From positions 79,372 through 132,538 of the forward strand of contig KN883443.1 of assembly GCA_000934455.1 (NCBI GenBank): DNA of 53,167 nt. Direction: 5' to 3'. Shown in pieces: positions 34,779-48,117 of the stretch. Under the pieces are notes generated by a model. The model searched no databases. It saw only the letters and a program-made list of their open reading frames with translations, and was not told where the DNA came from. A program made the translations under genes and the position numbers. This DNA comes from Apostichopus parvimensis. Taxonomy: Eukaryota > Echinodermata > Holothuroidea > Aspidochirotida > Stichopodidae. Position 1 is the stretch's first letter, and each line of letters opens with the position of its first letter.

Positions 34779-34907
34779 GGCAGAATCATTGAGAGTCACA
34801 TCAAATGTCCGTTTAACATAGTCTGACTGTTGTTCTGTGGCAATGCAGGTTACAGTCATAATCCCATACTGTAAGCTACCACGATTAGGCCAGTACTGAA
34901 CACAAGT
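34779..34907 (-). CDS. RPTP exon: D2 QYWP segment
   Basis: Acceptor TCATCACAG, donor GCC/GTAAGT, 43 codons, phases 0 and 0. It contains TCVQYWPNRGSLQYG, the D2 counterpart of the conserved C-x-QYWP motif, followed by beta-strand sequence. Confidence 0.9.
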
Positions 34908-37900
34908 CTGTGATGAAAGCAAATATGATGGCAAAAAATTAATTTCATGGATATGCAAAATGTTGCACATTGCTTCAAAAAGGTGTCCACATTTCCATTT
35001 AATATCATTAAAGATCATTGACAATTTCTATGTAATGCAAACCACAGCGATTAAACTAGATGGAGGTGTCACCCAAGTACAAACTGCGACCATTTCTCCG
35101 CAGGCGATCCACAAATGACCTGAGATAAATTGCTCAAGCCTAAAAAGGTCAATAAGCCAGTAAGTTCCCTTCAAAGCTAACGACAACAACTGCAGTCCCA
35201 ATTCTTATAATCAATTGAAAATAGACTAAATCTAGGTAATAATACTACGTAAGTTTGATTGAGTCAAACTATTAATTATTGTCTTAAAGCCCCATTTATG
35301 TTTCTGTTGGTTTTAAGCATCTCCTGTTACATTAGTACAAGTCGTAGCATACTTTCAGTGTATTATTCACTATGGTGAGTGACATTAAGCTGCAAAGGCA
35401 ATGATATCTGTTTTCAGCATCATTAAACATGTTGAACAGGATACAATGTACTACTATTGCAACTATATAATCACTTTTGAAAACGACTGACATAAGTCTT
35501 TACTCATGTTTCGATTGAACAAATTCAAACTTGATATCTATAGATAACGGCTTGACAACAAGGCCAATTTATAACAAATTTAAGTAGCTTCAGATTCTAA
35601 TACATCAATTACATTGAGAGCAAAGCGATGTTTTGGTGCATTAACTAAATATATTATTGCTGTAGCAGGATAATGCAAGAGTGCAGCATAATGAGTAATA
35701 ATAAAGAATAAAATATTTAAAAAATTAAATAAACACAAACCAAATAAATAGTGATAACAATCAGTCAATCAAAATGTAAAAAACTGAATAAGTCAGTATA
35801 ATTATTTGCAAATTCTCAACAACAAGGCAATAAATGGCAGTTGATGTTTCTTTATTTTGTGATATATGTTGGATTATCCTTTGTGCCAAACCTACACTCT
35901 GACATCAGACAAAAGAGTATGCAAATGGTCAAAATTAAAGCGATGACAGTTTGTCGGCTTCGGGCATTGCTAAGTAGCATGGAATGCACATATGAGTGAC
36001 TCTGATTTATCAATTTTTTTACTATCTGGTTTTCACTTTTCGCTTTCACTTTCGGCTACTGTTAAAACAGGAGTGATGTTACGTGGCTTCGAACAAACTT
36101 TTTGTTAATGATTTTATGAGTTAATTGAAAGACTTTTCAATCAGTTTCTCTGTCGTGAGCTGTCTCTGTTTCTCTAGCATAACTTGAATGAAATTTATTT
36201 GACTTTATTTCTGCATTACATCGTAATTAACACATGAATGAACTCATCTTAAAATCAGCTTTTTGAGTTTGGTTATCAAATTGTGCCAAACCTGCCTGGT
36301 ATTACTCAAAATAAGACTGCAATATCACACTATAAAGGCAGGCTGGTCTGATTTATACCAATAGAGGAGGTTAAATGAGTACGAATGATCAAATTGTGTC
36401 AATCCTCAACATTGTGTCATATGGACTGACACATTTAATAGCAGCATAGCAGGCACGGTTAAAAAATAACTGAACATTTAAAAAATTTGGACTTCTACTT
36501 CACTTTTTCAAATTTAAATTGGCTGGTCAAGCTAATGTACTCTATCGATATAAGACTTTAGTATAAAACTGGAATAAAATAAAAACAAGCTGTATTGTTT
36601 ACTGGTCAATGAAGACATGGCCACATATTTACAATAGACTGGAAATGAAAACACTCTTTTTGTCATAAAACCAGTGCAGCCTGCAATTTACACCATCCCT
36701 GCAGAGCACAACAGCTTACTGTGTCTCTGTTTTGTTATATATAAGACATGCAAACATTAGATATAGTTAGAAAACATGCCAACTGCAAGGTCACCAAACA
36801 ATGGTAAAGGTTGACAAAGTGCATTGATCCTTTTCATTCAATACCAATGACTCAATGTGTATTACACACTATACTGTACACTAGAAGGAAGTGTTCAGTG
36901 TATACAGTTAATATGTATAGCATGGTTGTTGTACTTGTAAGCTGCATATGGTATGCAAAACAAAATAAAAAATAGCAGCCATGATGGAATAACGAACTCA
37001 TGAACAATAGGCTAAGTTTTAAAATATTTTAAGAGAGTTGTTTATATATCTAAATATACTATCATTTATGCCAGATTGAGGGTGAAGTGTCTTAAATGAT
37101 GATGGAGGATGGTAAAGATATGGATTATAGCTAGCTACTCAGTCATACATTGGACATTTATGAAGAAACTGAATAAGTAAAGTCCAGAAAGTGTTTGAAT
37201 GTTTGGCTTGTATTTCTTATAACAAACATGTCAACAGCTTTCATTTCAAATGAGTATTTAAAATGCTGCATTACAAATATCCAAGCTTAAGTTTCTCTCA
37301 AATTTTGAAAATGTGATCTATCAGATCTTATTAGGTAAATGAAGATACTTTTGTTATGGATTAGACTAATTCTAGGAACATTTGTTGTCAGTTTTTTCCA
37401 TATCTGTAATAAATAAGACTGTAAAGCCCCTTAATGTGTCTCCAGAGCTGTGGCTGCATTTAACGTATATAGTGCCTTCATAGTTAAGTTGATGTATGCC
37501 TGTATTACTATATACCTGTCCATTGTAATTGTAAATAGAACTATTAACCTAAATTATGGTGACTTTAAGTCCTCAAAGACAAAACTCTCAGACTGGATAA
37601 CATTACCTCCATCCTGTCACTCTATTATTGTTCTGTATTACACATACACTAAAACAGTTCAGGAAATTGAGTCACACAGCAGTCCCATAATATTAATGCT
37701 GTATAACAATGAATGTATTTACATTTCAGTACATGTTATGGTAGTTATGTCTAGTATTAGACAGGAGCATTAACTATGTGTGAAACACTGCCTGTACTGT
37801 TCAGGACATTTACATAGAAAGGAGGAATTCAAGTTAATGTGTTGAGAAAGTTTCAAAATTAGACGTACAATTAAATGGACAAATATAGTGAATGAGATTA

Positions 37901-39727
37901 ATCAAAAAGGCAAACCAATGAGAAGTGAATTTAGATGGAAAATCAATGGTGAGATCTGATGACATTGCAGAGATACCAAAATATTAATGGACAAATGACC
38001 TCTTCCTCCAGTCCCTAACGATTAAACACAGTTCATTCCCAACACAATCAGTTTTTTGTGGGCTATAACTTTTCTGTTATTTTATCATTTTTGTTACTTC
38101 CCAGCTGCGTGCAAATCAACACACCCTTTAACACTTTAAAACAATTACACCGTTCATGTGATGGCCATTATACTGCATATATAGAATTTTATTCTTGTAG
38201 GGCACATCTAAGAGTTCTAGAATTTCCTTTATTTTATCAAACTGACAATTAGTTTAGAGCTGTTAACTGAAAGATATAACAAAAACTGATCTCAATGCTC
38301 CCTCCAATTTTGACAGAAATGTCTGCAATTGAATGATATCGAGTGTCAATTATTTCTTTGTGATGCCCACTACGACCACATGAAAGATTGAGGCTATTAA
38401 ACCTGTTAATATAATTATATACTTGTATGCTGCCATCACAACCCATACAGATATATTAACAATGGGAAAATGAATCACGCTCTGCATTATGACTTTGGTG
38501 AGGCTACAAGGAAGTAAGACACAGTGCATGGAACTTATGCAACTTGGTGAACAAATAAATTACTGAGTCATTTCAAATCATAACAAGAAGCAATAGATGT
38601 GAAGATTACACAAACTTAAGGTTGTAGTGGGGAAAACAGCATGCATACATAGCATACCAAACAAAGTAGAGGGTAAATTTTATCTTCTTACATGTGTTGC
38701 AGAACAGGCAAAATTTGACTACTCACCTAAACTTCTGTGTCCGTGAAGATGGTAAAAAGAAAGGGAATTTATGACAAAAACAAAGGTGTTATCAATCTTG
38801 GTATATGTGAAGCCAGCCAAAAGGTGTCTTCCAACATGAAGTGGATATGCTCAATGCATAAGTGCATGATGCATACACTAAGCTAAAGAGACTTGGACTG
38901 TTTAAAAGAATCCTGGGGTATTCTTAAACAGAAGCACAGCTTTGAGAGAAATAAAACACACACTTTACAAGACTGATAGACCAAACCTAAGAGTTTTGCC
39001 ATGGCAATCATACAAAGAGGTCAAATGAGCAAGGCAGCAGTGACAACTGTCATGTGTTTATAATTTGCCATATCATAGAAAGTTTATGTATTACCTAAAG
39101 GATATCTGCATATCTGCATGTATACAAGATTAGCTACTTCAGATAATTTTGAAAACTTTGTTAATTTGCCACATAAACATAAACTCTATATAATGCTTAC
39201 TACTTTGGTGAAGGCATGACAATGTGATTTGTGAGTAAAAAACTAAGTCCCTCTGTTAACCAAGCATGAAGTTAAATCATCAGACTAGAAGTAGATTCCT
39301 TGATCCTGGGTTTAACTATTCGATGAGGATCTGTGAGCTGGGCTTAAATTTAATTAGGATGGCTTTTTCACCTATCATACACTATACTGCCATCACATGC
39401 AGACCTTTACTGAGAGACTTATTTTACATTGTCAACGATTTGCTGACCACTCATGGAAAGTTTAACTATTCTTTGATGATCTACTTCAAGATCCATACTG
39501 GACCATCAAAGCTTTCAAATTGCCCAATATATTAAATACATTTTAAGCTTAAATTTATTTAAAATATTAAATAATTTTAAAGTCATCATAACAGACTCCA
39601 CAAGCTACAACGTAACACTTCCATTGTAAGAAATGATGTAAAATTAATCATTATCATCACCATCATTACAATTGTATTATGATTTCTAAGGTCATTTTTT
39701 TAGAGTTGTGAATAACAGCAGGTTTAC
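34908..39727 (-). other. Large RPTP intron (about 4.8 kb), no exon seen
   Basis: The flanking exons join in phase 0 without missing conserved sequence, so no exon is needed here. The stretch is AT-rich; I see no repeat family or nested gene I can support. Confidence 0.6.
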
Positions 39728-39862
39728 CTTGTCACTTATATCTAGCTGGTTCAACATAACCACAGTACGACACTTGTGGTCATAAATCATCCTCCAAAAA
39801 TCCTCAATGGTGTTTGGGAGAGGCGACTGGGTGGTGATGAAGGCATCTTTCTTCTCATAACT
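39728..39862 (-). CDS. RPTP exon: D2 DAFI-TQ-P / DFWRM segment
   Basis: Acceptor GTTCTTGTAG, donor GACAAG/GTAAAC, 45 codons, phases 0 and 0. It encodes KKDAFITTQSPLPNTIEDFW then RMIYDHKCRTVVMLN, the conserved core strand and helix of PTP domains. Confidence 0.92.
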
Positions 39863-40445
39863 CTACAAGAACATCAAATTAACCACTTTAACTGGTAAGT
39901 ATACTGTATGTTTACATAAAAATAATCAATTCATCTGTAAAGTATTTCTATAATGTTTACATCAAAATAATCAAATAAGATTACACAGTACCCTTCCTGT
40001 TTGTGTCTCTTCCTATGTTACATAAATCAATATCATCTCTGCGAACATACATCACACAGGCGAAATTAAAAGGCGAAAAAACTCGGTCACTAACATTGTC
40101 AATTTATCGTAACTTACACCTGGATTTGTGACAAGATGAATCTGTGAAGTATGAATTTAAATTTGAGTTTCCGTCCAGATTTCTGCTGTCGATTTGTTTA
40201 AGTATTTGGTTCATCAAGAATAATCAAAAAAGCTATTGAGATGCATCCAAAAGTTTTCATACCAAAAGAAGGAACCGTTATTGAAGGAGGTGAATCCAAC
40301 CTACACAATTGTTACACAGACAGGATATTAACCACATACTCTTACATTCCGATTGGATATTAATGTTAATCATTAAAACAATGTCCCATCTCTTTTTATT
40401 CAGTGATGTATTATTGCCTCAACAAGTAACACTGTAAGGATTTAC

Positions 40446-40522
40446 CTTGACAAAAGAAGCATTGATGTAGTTATCAGGGTTACTGGGGCTGCTGCTGAGC
40501 ATGAAAACTTTACGTCTACCAA
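40446..40522 (-). CDS. RPTP exon: D2 NYINASFV segment
   Basis: Acceptor TTTTATTCCAG, donor GTCAAG/GTAAAT. Two bases complete a Val codon, then 25 codons with GRRKVFMLSSSP and NPDNYINASFVK, the conserved [DN]YINA strand. Confidence 0.9.
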
Positions 40523-41255
40523 CTGGAATAAAAACAAGAAATATGACAATCTATCGTGAGAGGAATACACTTACTCAATAATCAAGAGAATCTAAAAGCA
40601 ATGTGACTGCTTAACATTTTCCACATGTGCTTCTGCAAGATCATGTTATTAAAGGGATTAAATAGACACTCAAATCTTGAATACTTTATAAACACAAACA
40701 ATGTTTCTTTCTTAGAATTTGCTGAAATCTCTTTGAAGATGTTATGTTACATTCATATTTTTCTTTTCATTAGAAAAATAATACAGGACCATAAAGGTAG
40801 CAAGCATATTTGTCCAAATCATTCTATAAAATGCAGTCAAACAAATCCCTCATCTATTGAGAGGGTCAAGATTTTTGAGTTTCTGTCAATTTACTGCACC
40901 TTTGTAACAGCTCACTCTGAAAACCTAGGACCAACAATGAATTCATATTTGTTCAATGAAACTGATTGTTCATAAGAAATACTGCGTAGAAAAACTGCTT
41001 TGTTAATCTTCACACTTAGTAACACAAAGAAAATATCAAGGTCAACTATGAAAAGCTTCTCACAGACTAAAACTGGTACAATTTGAGTTTTAAAATGAGA
41101 TATGCATTGTTAGAATAACAATAACATTAGGCAATAAGGTACAGTATACAGTAGCTGTTTTACAATAGTACTGCAGCTACATTTATGGAACTGAGGAAAG
41201 CTGAAAAATTGCCATTTTGTTTCAACGTGCATTTGTATTTAAATGTGAGCCTTAC

Positions 41256-41415
41256 CAGGGACCATGTTTCCAAATCGGTCTCTGGGGGCATGTTCTCTTG
41301 TCATGCTCCCACCTGCCTCCAGTGAGTCTGTGGAATTACCTCTTGCCAAAGAGTCTGTGGTTCCCCCTGTCTTAAGTGAGTCATTGGTCATGCTCATCTC
41401 TACCTCAGAAAGTAA
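41256..41415 (-). CDS. RPTP exon: D1-D2 linker with nine-residue repeats and D2 start
   Basis: Acceptor GTCCCTACAG, donor CCTG/GTAAGG. It encodes 53 codons starting LLSEVEMSM. Three tandem nine-residue units follow, with the pattern T-[NT]-DSL-x-x-G-x: TNDSLKTGG, TTDSLARGN, STDSLEAGG. The exon then runs into RDRFGNMVP, the degenerate D2 version of the KNRY loop. The repeats are Ser/Thr-rich and probably flexible. Confidence 0.88.
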
Positions 41416-43475
41416 CTGTAGGGACAAATGGATACCATGATAAGATATTAAAGATCAGTAAAAGGAAATGCAGAGGCACAATTGACTAGTTAATATATGT
41501 AGATGTGTACCATTGTCCTCTATGAGCCTTCTAACACAAGTAAGTACACAGAATAGATCTAAGCAATAAGTAAGAATCAAAGTTGTAAGACGTAAATTGT
41601 ACGTTGTTCCTTCCAATAAATGGTTGAAATACTTAATAGCCTGAAACTACTTTCTGAAGCATTTTTTTCCATTCTGTTTACCTACTACCATATATTTCAT
41701 TATTATTCTACATAGTTTACCATTAGTGATTTTGTATCTGCACATTGTTCAGTTTTTAATGCAATCTCTACATAATGTATAAGTTGTTATGCAATCATTA
41801 CATATAGTTTCAAACTTGTTATACTATATCTAGACGCTGTTTAACGTGAGATGCAATGTAACTTGTTATACAATCTCTCTACATATTTTGTTTCAAACTT
41901 GTTATAGTACGTCTACGCACTCTTTCATATGTTATGCTGTCTCTGTAAACTGTTTAGCTTCTCATGCAATCTCTAAATATTGTGCAGCACTATCTGCAAC
42001 TAATTCCTATAAAAATTGTACAAATAATCATACATAATAAAAGAATAATTAGAGAAAAGTTGATTAAAATGTTTAAAATTGTTGGCACAGTTGAACGAGT
42101 CATGGAGCATTGCACATAACATTCTCTATGAAATTTTAAATGCAGTTAACAATATTCTATTCATTCATACTTAGTAAAGATTCCTAAATCCTATTGGTTC
42201 ATTCAGGTCAGCTGACCGTGGTTAATCCTGTGAGTAACGCACGGTAAAATTACGGGGCATCACTTTAATAAATCTTTGGTTATATGTAACCAAACATGTT
42301 TTGTTTTATGATTTTTCCCTCACACAACACTTCGGGTGTTAATGCTATCGCTGGATGCACTCGGGCCCCGCCCTCGTGCATCGCTTGCATTATCCCCCGA
42401 TCGTGCATTAATCCTGTGAGTAACGCACGCTAGACCGTTGATTAACCCCTTATTCAACAAATTATTCTGTCAATCAGCTGCTCATACAAAAGTGTAGACT
42501 ACGGTCTTTGTACTTGAATATTGGACAGTATTGAACAAGATTCACAGGATTCGCTTCAAACAATTTGAAAGTGAAGGCTGTTGACACTTATCGGACTCAG
42601 CATACTGTGCTTTCCAAATGATGTTTTATTGATACATGATACTTACTGCAAATACAAAAGCGCAATTAAAACACCTGTAGCTTCCCGGCAACGTGTGTCC
42701 CAAACTTGACATTGAATGTACATAATATCTTGGCAAAAGCAGTTAACACAGAAATGTTGATCCTGGTTAATTTTGTGATGTTATTTGACTTAAATCTAAT
42801 GCAAATTGCTTCCCATTTCTAAATTAAGCAAAGTTAATGCTTATAACTGTTTTTCTTACACATGACAGATCATATATGATCTTGCACTCCTAGAATGTTT
42901 GAACAGAGGAGTATCCTATGGTAATCCGATATACCTACCACATGTTGTTTGCAGAACGTATTTTACTATAACATGTCAACAGACCCGCCAACCTGCCTTC
43001 ACAAGGTAGAGAAATTTAGAAATATCCCCAAAATACCTGGAGGTCAGGGAACATTACGGAGAAGTGGGCAAAATCCAACTAGAACGAGCATTATAAAAAG
43101 TGACATATAACCAGTTTTTGATTTTACAGGTCACAGTAAGTAAATGTGATTAACGCAATGAAGTTGGCGCTGCAGAACTCAGGCAGCATTTACAAGTGAG
43201 ATGTATATCTAACAGTTACATATGACCAACTTCTTGTGATGTTTGAGGTAATAAATATGATATTATTATATAAGGATATTTCATGCAAAGCAGCTTTATT
43301 CATATCTCCATGGAAAGCAAAAGAATGCATTGTAATAAGCTAATAAACAGTTTTGCCCTTTAACTCGTTCATGGAAGTTACAAATGTTCCAGGCTTTGTG
43401 CATTTAAGAAGCATATCTAATAGTTATGACCAACCTCTTGTGACATTAGAGGTAGTAAAACCCTTCAACTCTCAC
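41416..43475 (-). other. RPTP intron with minisatellite-like and GC-rich repeat
   Basis: Contains degenerate tandem units of about 30-60 bases (about 41750-41990; CTTGTTATGCAATCTCTACA-like) and an element at 42222-42429 bounded by two 22-base direct repeats (TTAATCCTGTGAGTAACGCA and two further bases) with a GC-rich TCGGGCCCCGCCCTCG centre. No exon is needed by phase. Confidence 0.6.
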
Positions 43476-43604
43476 CTCAAACTCTCTGAGAATTGCAGCT
43501 TTGTTGTCTTTAATTTTGAAGCGAGACAAGATTTGAGCTGAAATTTGACAATCTCTTGTCAAATGGAATGCATACAGACAGGTGTGAAGGTACCGATACT
43601 GTTT
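43476..43604 (-). CDS. RPTP exon: end of D1 (Q-loop) and linker
   Basis: Acceptor TCTTTACACAG, donor TTTGAG/GTGAGA, 43 codons, phases 0 and 0. It begins KQYRYLHTCLYAF, the conserved Q-Y-x-(F/Y)-(I/L)-H helix carrying the catalytic Q-loop glutamine, and ends KAAILREFE, the normal lead into D2. Confidence 0.9.
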
Positions 43605-45010
43605 CTGTGTAAAGACGAGAACAAGTAATTAAATGATTCCTTGAGGAAATGTCAAAAGCAGAGAATCAATATCAGCAGACCGGATGCTGTGTAATAGATA
43701 TTAACTTATTTGTTGCATAAAAAATCAGACATGCAAAAACTCACAAAGGTTTTTATGAAATTATTAAACTAGATCTTTTACGAATCTGAAGGTTCCTTTT
43801 GAATGCCATTGTTCGGTTTGATTGACAACTAGAAATAACCATTGAACTCCACAGCAAACAATAAGACTTTGGTACTCGATGTGAGAAATCCTCATACAGA
43901 ATATGTGAAACATGTATCCAAGTTTTCCTTCTCTTGTTATTACAAAGTTTGCAGAATATGACCTCAAATGACCTTTGATCAACAAAACAAAGGAATTATC
44001 TTTGAAAGGACTACTACAACTTTCAGTAACCCTTATATGTTTGTAAGTATGTTTGTGTGTATTTTAGATCCTCCTGCAAGCTGGAACTTGCAAAGAAGCC
44101 TCATTGGCTTATCAAAGCCCCAAGCTGACCGAAGTCAGACTCTGTTAAACTGGACGACATACATTATTCTTGTTGGTTATTAATTTATATTTCTAAACAA
44201 AACACTTGCATCTGGAGGAGATATTAAAGGCCACGTTTCTTTAATCCTTAAGAGAGAGCGCCACCAAACCAGAGATGCTCTCAAACTTTCACCCACCCCT
44301 TTACTCATACCCTATATGATATGCTATCTATCCCCTTGATCAATATCAACATTATTTGGTCAAAATCAGCAACACCTCTGCAAAAAAACATGAGAACCTT
44401 TAATGGATTACACATACATGTACACATAGTGTAAAGATCTACGGTTAACAATATCGTATTTCACATTTTGGACATGAAATGTCGAGCTCTCTGTATTCCA
44501 TTACAATGTACCAGTTTAATAGATGTAACTAACCAATTTATCACATCAATCCTGCTATGCATCATGTCTTGTGCAAACATAATCAATATAATCGAAGAAG
44601 ATACTGTAGATACATAAAGATTAAACTCAATGATAAACTGATGAGATTGCTGATGGAAACTACACACTAGCTGAATCTTGACAAAATTGTCTTCGTAAGA
44701 GCAGCAAAAAGTGGCTGGATGACCTAGTCTAGCAGAGAGACATTTTAGTCAGCTTCTCAGAAGAAACACAAAATGCAAACAACAAACGTACGACTTTTCA
44801 TTCGCGGGTTTACATTCATGACGATAATATGCAACAAGAGAAACAAAAATGATTAAAAAAATAAAAAATGATGTAGCCGACCTCATCATCTAGTTGACTT
44901 TATTTATAGCAACAGAAATTTCCAAACTTTCAAGATTTACAAAGTTGACAGTTGTGAGAAATAGCGTAAAAGTGAAGTCAATGTAAGATGATAATCGTGG
45001 ACATACATAC

Positions 45011-45146
45011 CTTGGTCTGGATCATGTTGACTCGATTCTCCCTCATCTTGTTGACAAATGCAAAGATGTCAATGTACTCCTTACTTTGAAGGACATCCAT
45101 CATGGAAAGCAGACCTATGAATGTTCCTGTACGACCGATGCCGGCA
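45011..45146 (-). CDS. RPTP exon: D1 P-loop AGIGRTG
   Basis: The acceptor ends in GCAACTGTAG; the donor is ACCAAG/GTATGT. The first T completes the Ser of HCS; then AGIGRTGTFIGLLSMMDVLQ and KMRENRVNMIQTK. The Arg of the P-loop is present. Together with the previous exon this is a fully conserved active-site signature. Confidence 0.95.
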
Positions 45147-45845
45147 CTACAGTTGCGACACAAATATAAAAAATTTATTACATTACATATTAAATGTAAA
45201 ATGACAGAAAACTGACAGGAAAATTTTAGACCATGGAAATGAACAAGGTAATTTATTGCTATTGTCTACTAGCAATAAAATTTGGCTGCTCTTTTCCAAA
45301 TATTTTTACATATTTAAGAAAATCAATGCAAATGTCTTTGCTCATATCAACTTTGTGACATCTCATTTCGCTTGGTGATGTCACGTTACTTATACGTAAA
45401 GTGATTACAGGTACACCAAACTGAAAACATAATTCAAAACAATATACCAAAAAAAATACTTCTGACAGGCTGATGTGCTCGACATATTCCTTAACGTTGG
45501 TGCGTTTTACAGCTGACCAGTCTTTAATTTTCTTTTGTTCTTTGCAATTTGTTTGTTTCACCGAGACAACCGATTATAATCAGCAAAGTTTCCAATTTGT
45601 ACTTTGAAAAGAACATGGTGTTCTTGACACACAAACTTGTTGTCAAAATCTGCACTATCCACTTATCACTACCTAAGGAAAAAATCTTGTAAAATTGTTC
45701 TTTAATGACACTTATCTGAATGTTCATTTTGTGGACTTAAACCATGACAATAACCAATTGTTCTCATATTTCTGTTGTATATTTATTATAGTATCACAAA
45801 GAAGGAAGAACACAGACAATGTAGCCCTTTTCAGATAAATCTTAC

Positions 45846-45994
45846 CTACAATGAATCAAAAGTGGTGTTTGTTTCTTGAAATGTATCAGCTTGCAATGTC
45901 TTGCAAACTCTACAAGACACATTGCATTGTCTGGAATATCTTTGTCGGGCCATTCCTTGAAGTGTAACTGCTGAACTTCACGAATTGTTTCAAC
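45846..45994 (-). CDS. RPTP exon: D1 WPD loop to catalytic Cys
   Basis: Acceptor CCCCTACAAG, donor TGTAG/GTAAGA. 49 codons plus AG: VQQLHFKEWPDKDIP with the general-acid Asp, then EFARHCKLIHFKKQTPLLIHC. The catalytic Cys is the last complete codon, and the Ser codon is split by the intron. Confidence 0.95.
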
Positions 45995-47533
45995 CTTGTA
46001 GGGGAAAATAAGCAATGTTTAAAGTTTCACAAATTAAAGAACATGATATGTATATAATGAAACCAATATTTTTTTACTTATTTTTAAGTCATCATTTTAA
46101 CTTCAGATGTTCCAATTGTACTGAATGGATGAGTCGGACATTTTTTTTTAATTTAGGAATTACTCTCTTAGACTGACTCTACAGAATACAACACCAAAAC
46201 TTGTGTTCAATTCAGACTCTACTTAAGCATCTTCTTGCATTCCAGATCAGCAATTACAAAATAATACCCAACAGTAGACTTTTTAAAGTAATAGGTGTCA
46301 TGTTATATACAGATACCTGTGAAATAGTTCTTGCAAATAGATGGAAAAGGGTTGGGGGCTGGGCCGAGGGGGGGGGGTGTTACAGCTAAGTACAGTAGTC
46401 TTAAATGGAGGAAGCCAATAGCTTTGCCAAAACTAACTATGAAAATGCAAAAGCTAGGAACAGCAGCGTGTGCTATGACAGTCTTTTGTATTCACGACCA
46501 CAGAAAACTAGGTCACAACGGTTGAGTAATTATGTATGGTTTTGCTGAAGAAAAAACTTATGGGTATTAATTCTACAACCATTTTTAACCGGTAACCCAG
46601 TTTATCATAACATACGTATGCTCAGTATGCACACTAATTGTCTACGTTACAAAATTTTCTTCCTGCACCCACAGAGGCTCAAGTATTTGGGAATGAAAAT
46701 AGGTTAACCTCTTATTCATTGTCTTTGCAGCCGTATATAATTTATATTTTAGAGGAAGCAGTATATAATACTAAGACATAAACACCTTTTTTGTTTGCCA
46801 TCGTTTTTTAACAAAAATTTACACTGAATTTGACACTTTGGCGAGCACCTCATCATGCCCCAGATGATATCGGCCATACCCCCAAACAACATACACTCTC
46901 AAAGAGTAATTTCTAGCCTGATGTTACGAGCATGTGCAATACTGTAGTACCAACTTTGAACTTGAGCGAGCTCAATATGTGACACAGTATTTTTCAATGG
47001 GAGTTAACTGTGTGAAAGAGTTCACTAGACGCACTTGCAAAATATAACAGGTTTTACCAGTTGCAGTGTGCGTAACTTAAAGAGACCCATTCTGGCTTAA
47101 AAATTGTAGACTGCAAAAGAAAATTAAAATGGACCATACTCTTATCCTCTCTGTTACAGAATTGTTTGAACTTGATTTACATCATGTTTATTTAGGTGTA
47201 AAACTGACGATCATTTGGCTGCATCCATCTTAAAACGAACATTCATTAGCTAGTGATAATCACAGTGTTCATGCTGCCATAGGAATGTATGTTACCAGAT
47301 AAAACCACGGTTTCAAAACCTGGTTTAAGTCACAAGACGGGTTTACTATGCAGCCTTGCGATAGAAGTGAGTCTGTTTGTGATCTCTCTGGCAGTATGCA
47401 GCAGGCTTAACATGGACTAATAGGCTAACAGCAATGAAAGGACAGTGATGAACTTTAATGATGTATTAGCTTGATGGATCCTGGAGGTAAACATACATGG
47501 AATGATAGCAACTCCCTGCTTCTACTAACTTAC

Positions 47534-47659
47534 CCTGTCCACAGAGAGTGTTCGGATCACATAGTCAGCAAAATGCTGCGTTTTGGTCCAAGTCACATTG
47601 ATATACCCAAAAGACTGTGTTTCACTTTTTTCTTTTGGCCAGTATTGCAGGCAACGTTC
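47534..47659 (-). CDS. RPTP exon: D1 QYWP segment
   Basis: Acceptor AAATGTCTGCAG, donor GACAGG/GTAAGT, 42 codons, phases 0 and 0. It contains RCLQYWPKEKSE and FADYVIRTLSV, the conserved C-x-QYWP strand and the following beta strands. Confidence 0.93.
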
Positions 47660-48019
47660 CTGCAGACATTTCAATTAGTTTGTAGTCAATAAAAATATGA
47701 CATTATAAATAGCAGATTTTCTTTAGGAATTCACCTACCATTATAAGACTAATAAAAATAGTAGATAACTATATAAAACAACAACGATGTGAATGCTCTT
47801 AATATATGTGGGATGCAAAAAGCATTTTTGTTACTGAATTCCACAGAAAATCTTAATCAAAATCAGCATTAAGCTATAATTAGGTTTTAAAGTGAAAATA
47901 ATTAACGCATATCTTTCTTCCAGTTTATTTATTATTTTTCAGTATTTTCATCAGGAGAAAACTTTAAGTAATTAACCAACAACACTAGTACTGTATGATA
48001 ACAAGACTTTAGAGGTTAC

Positions 48020-48117
48020 CTTTGTTTCTTCATATAGGTTGGCAAGCATCACAATAGTTTGCACATTCTGTTCCCAAATCAAGCGCCAAAAGTCATCAAC
48101 GGAGGCCTTGTTTGGGG
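48020..48117 (-). CDS. RPTP exon: D1 [10 protein letters not shown] segment
   Basis: Acceptor TATCCTTGCTAG, donor AAAG/GTAACC. Two bases plus 32 codons: [20 protein letters not shown] and IVMLANLYE, the classic PTP core helix and strand. Confidence 0.94.

Noticed and set aside
37450-37773. 107-codon plus-strand frame inside the large intron
   Set aside because: No domain, no splice or promoter context, and AT-rich composition like its surroundings.
44978-45163. 61-codon frame as a separate small phosphatase
   Set aside because: It is one exon of the large phosphatase read into its introns on both sides.
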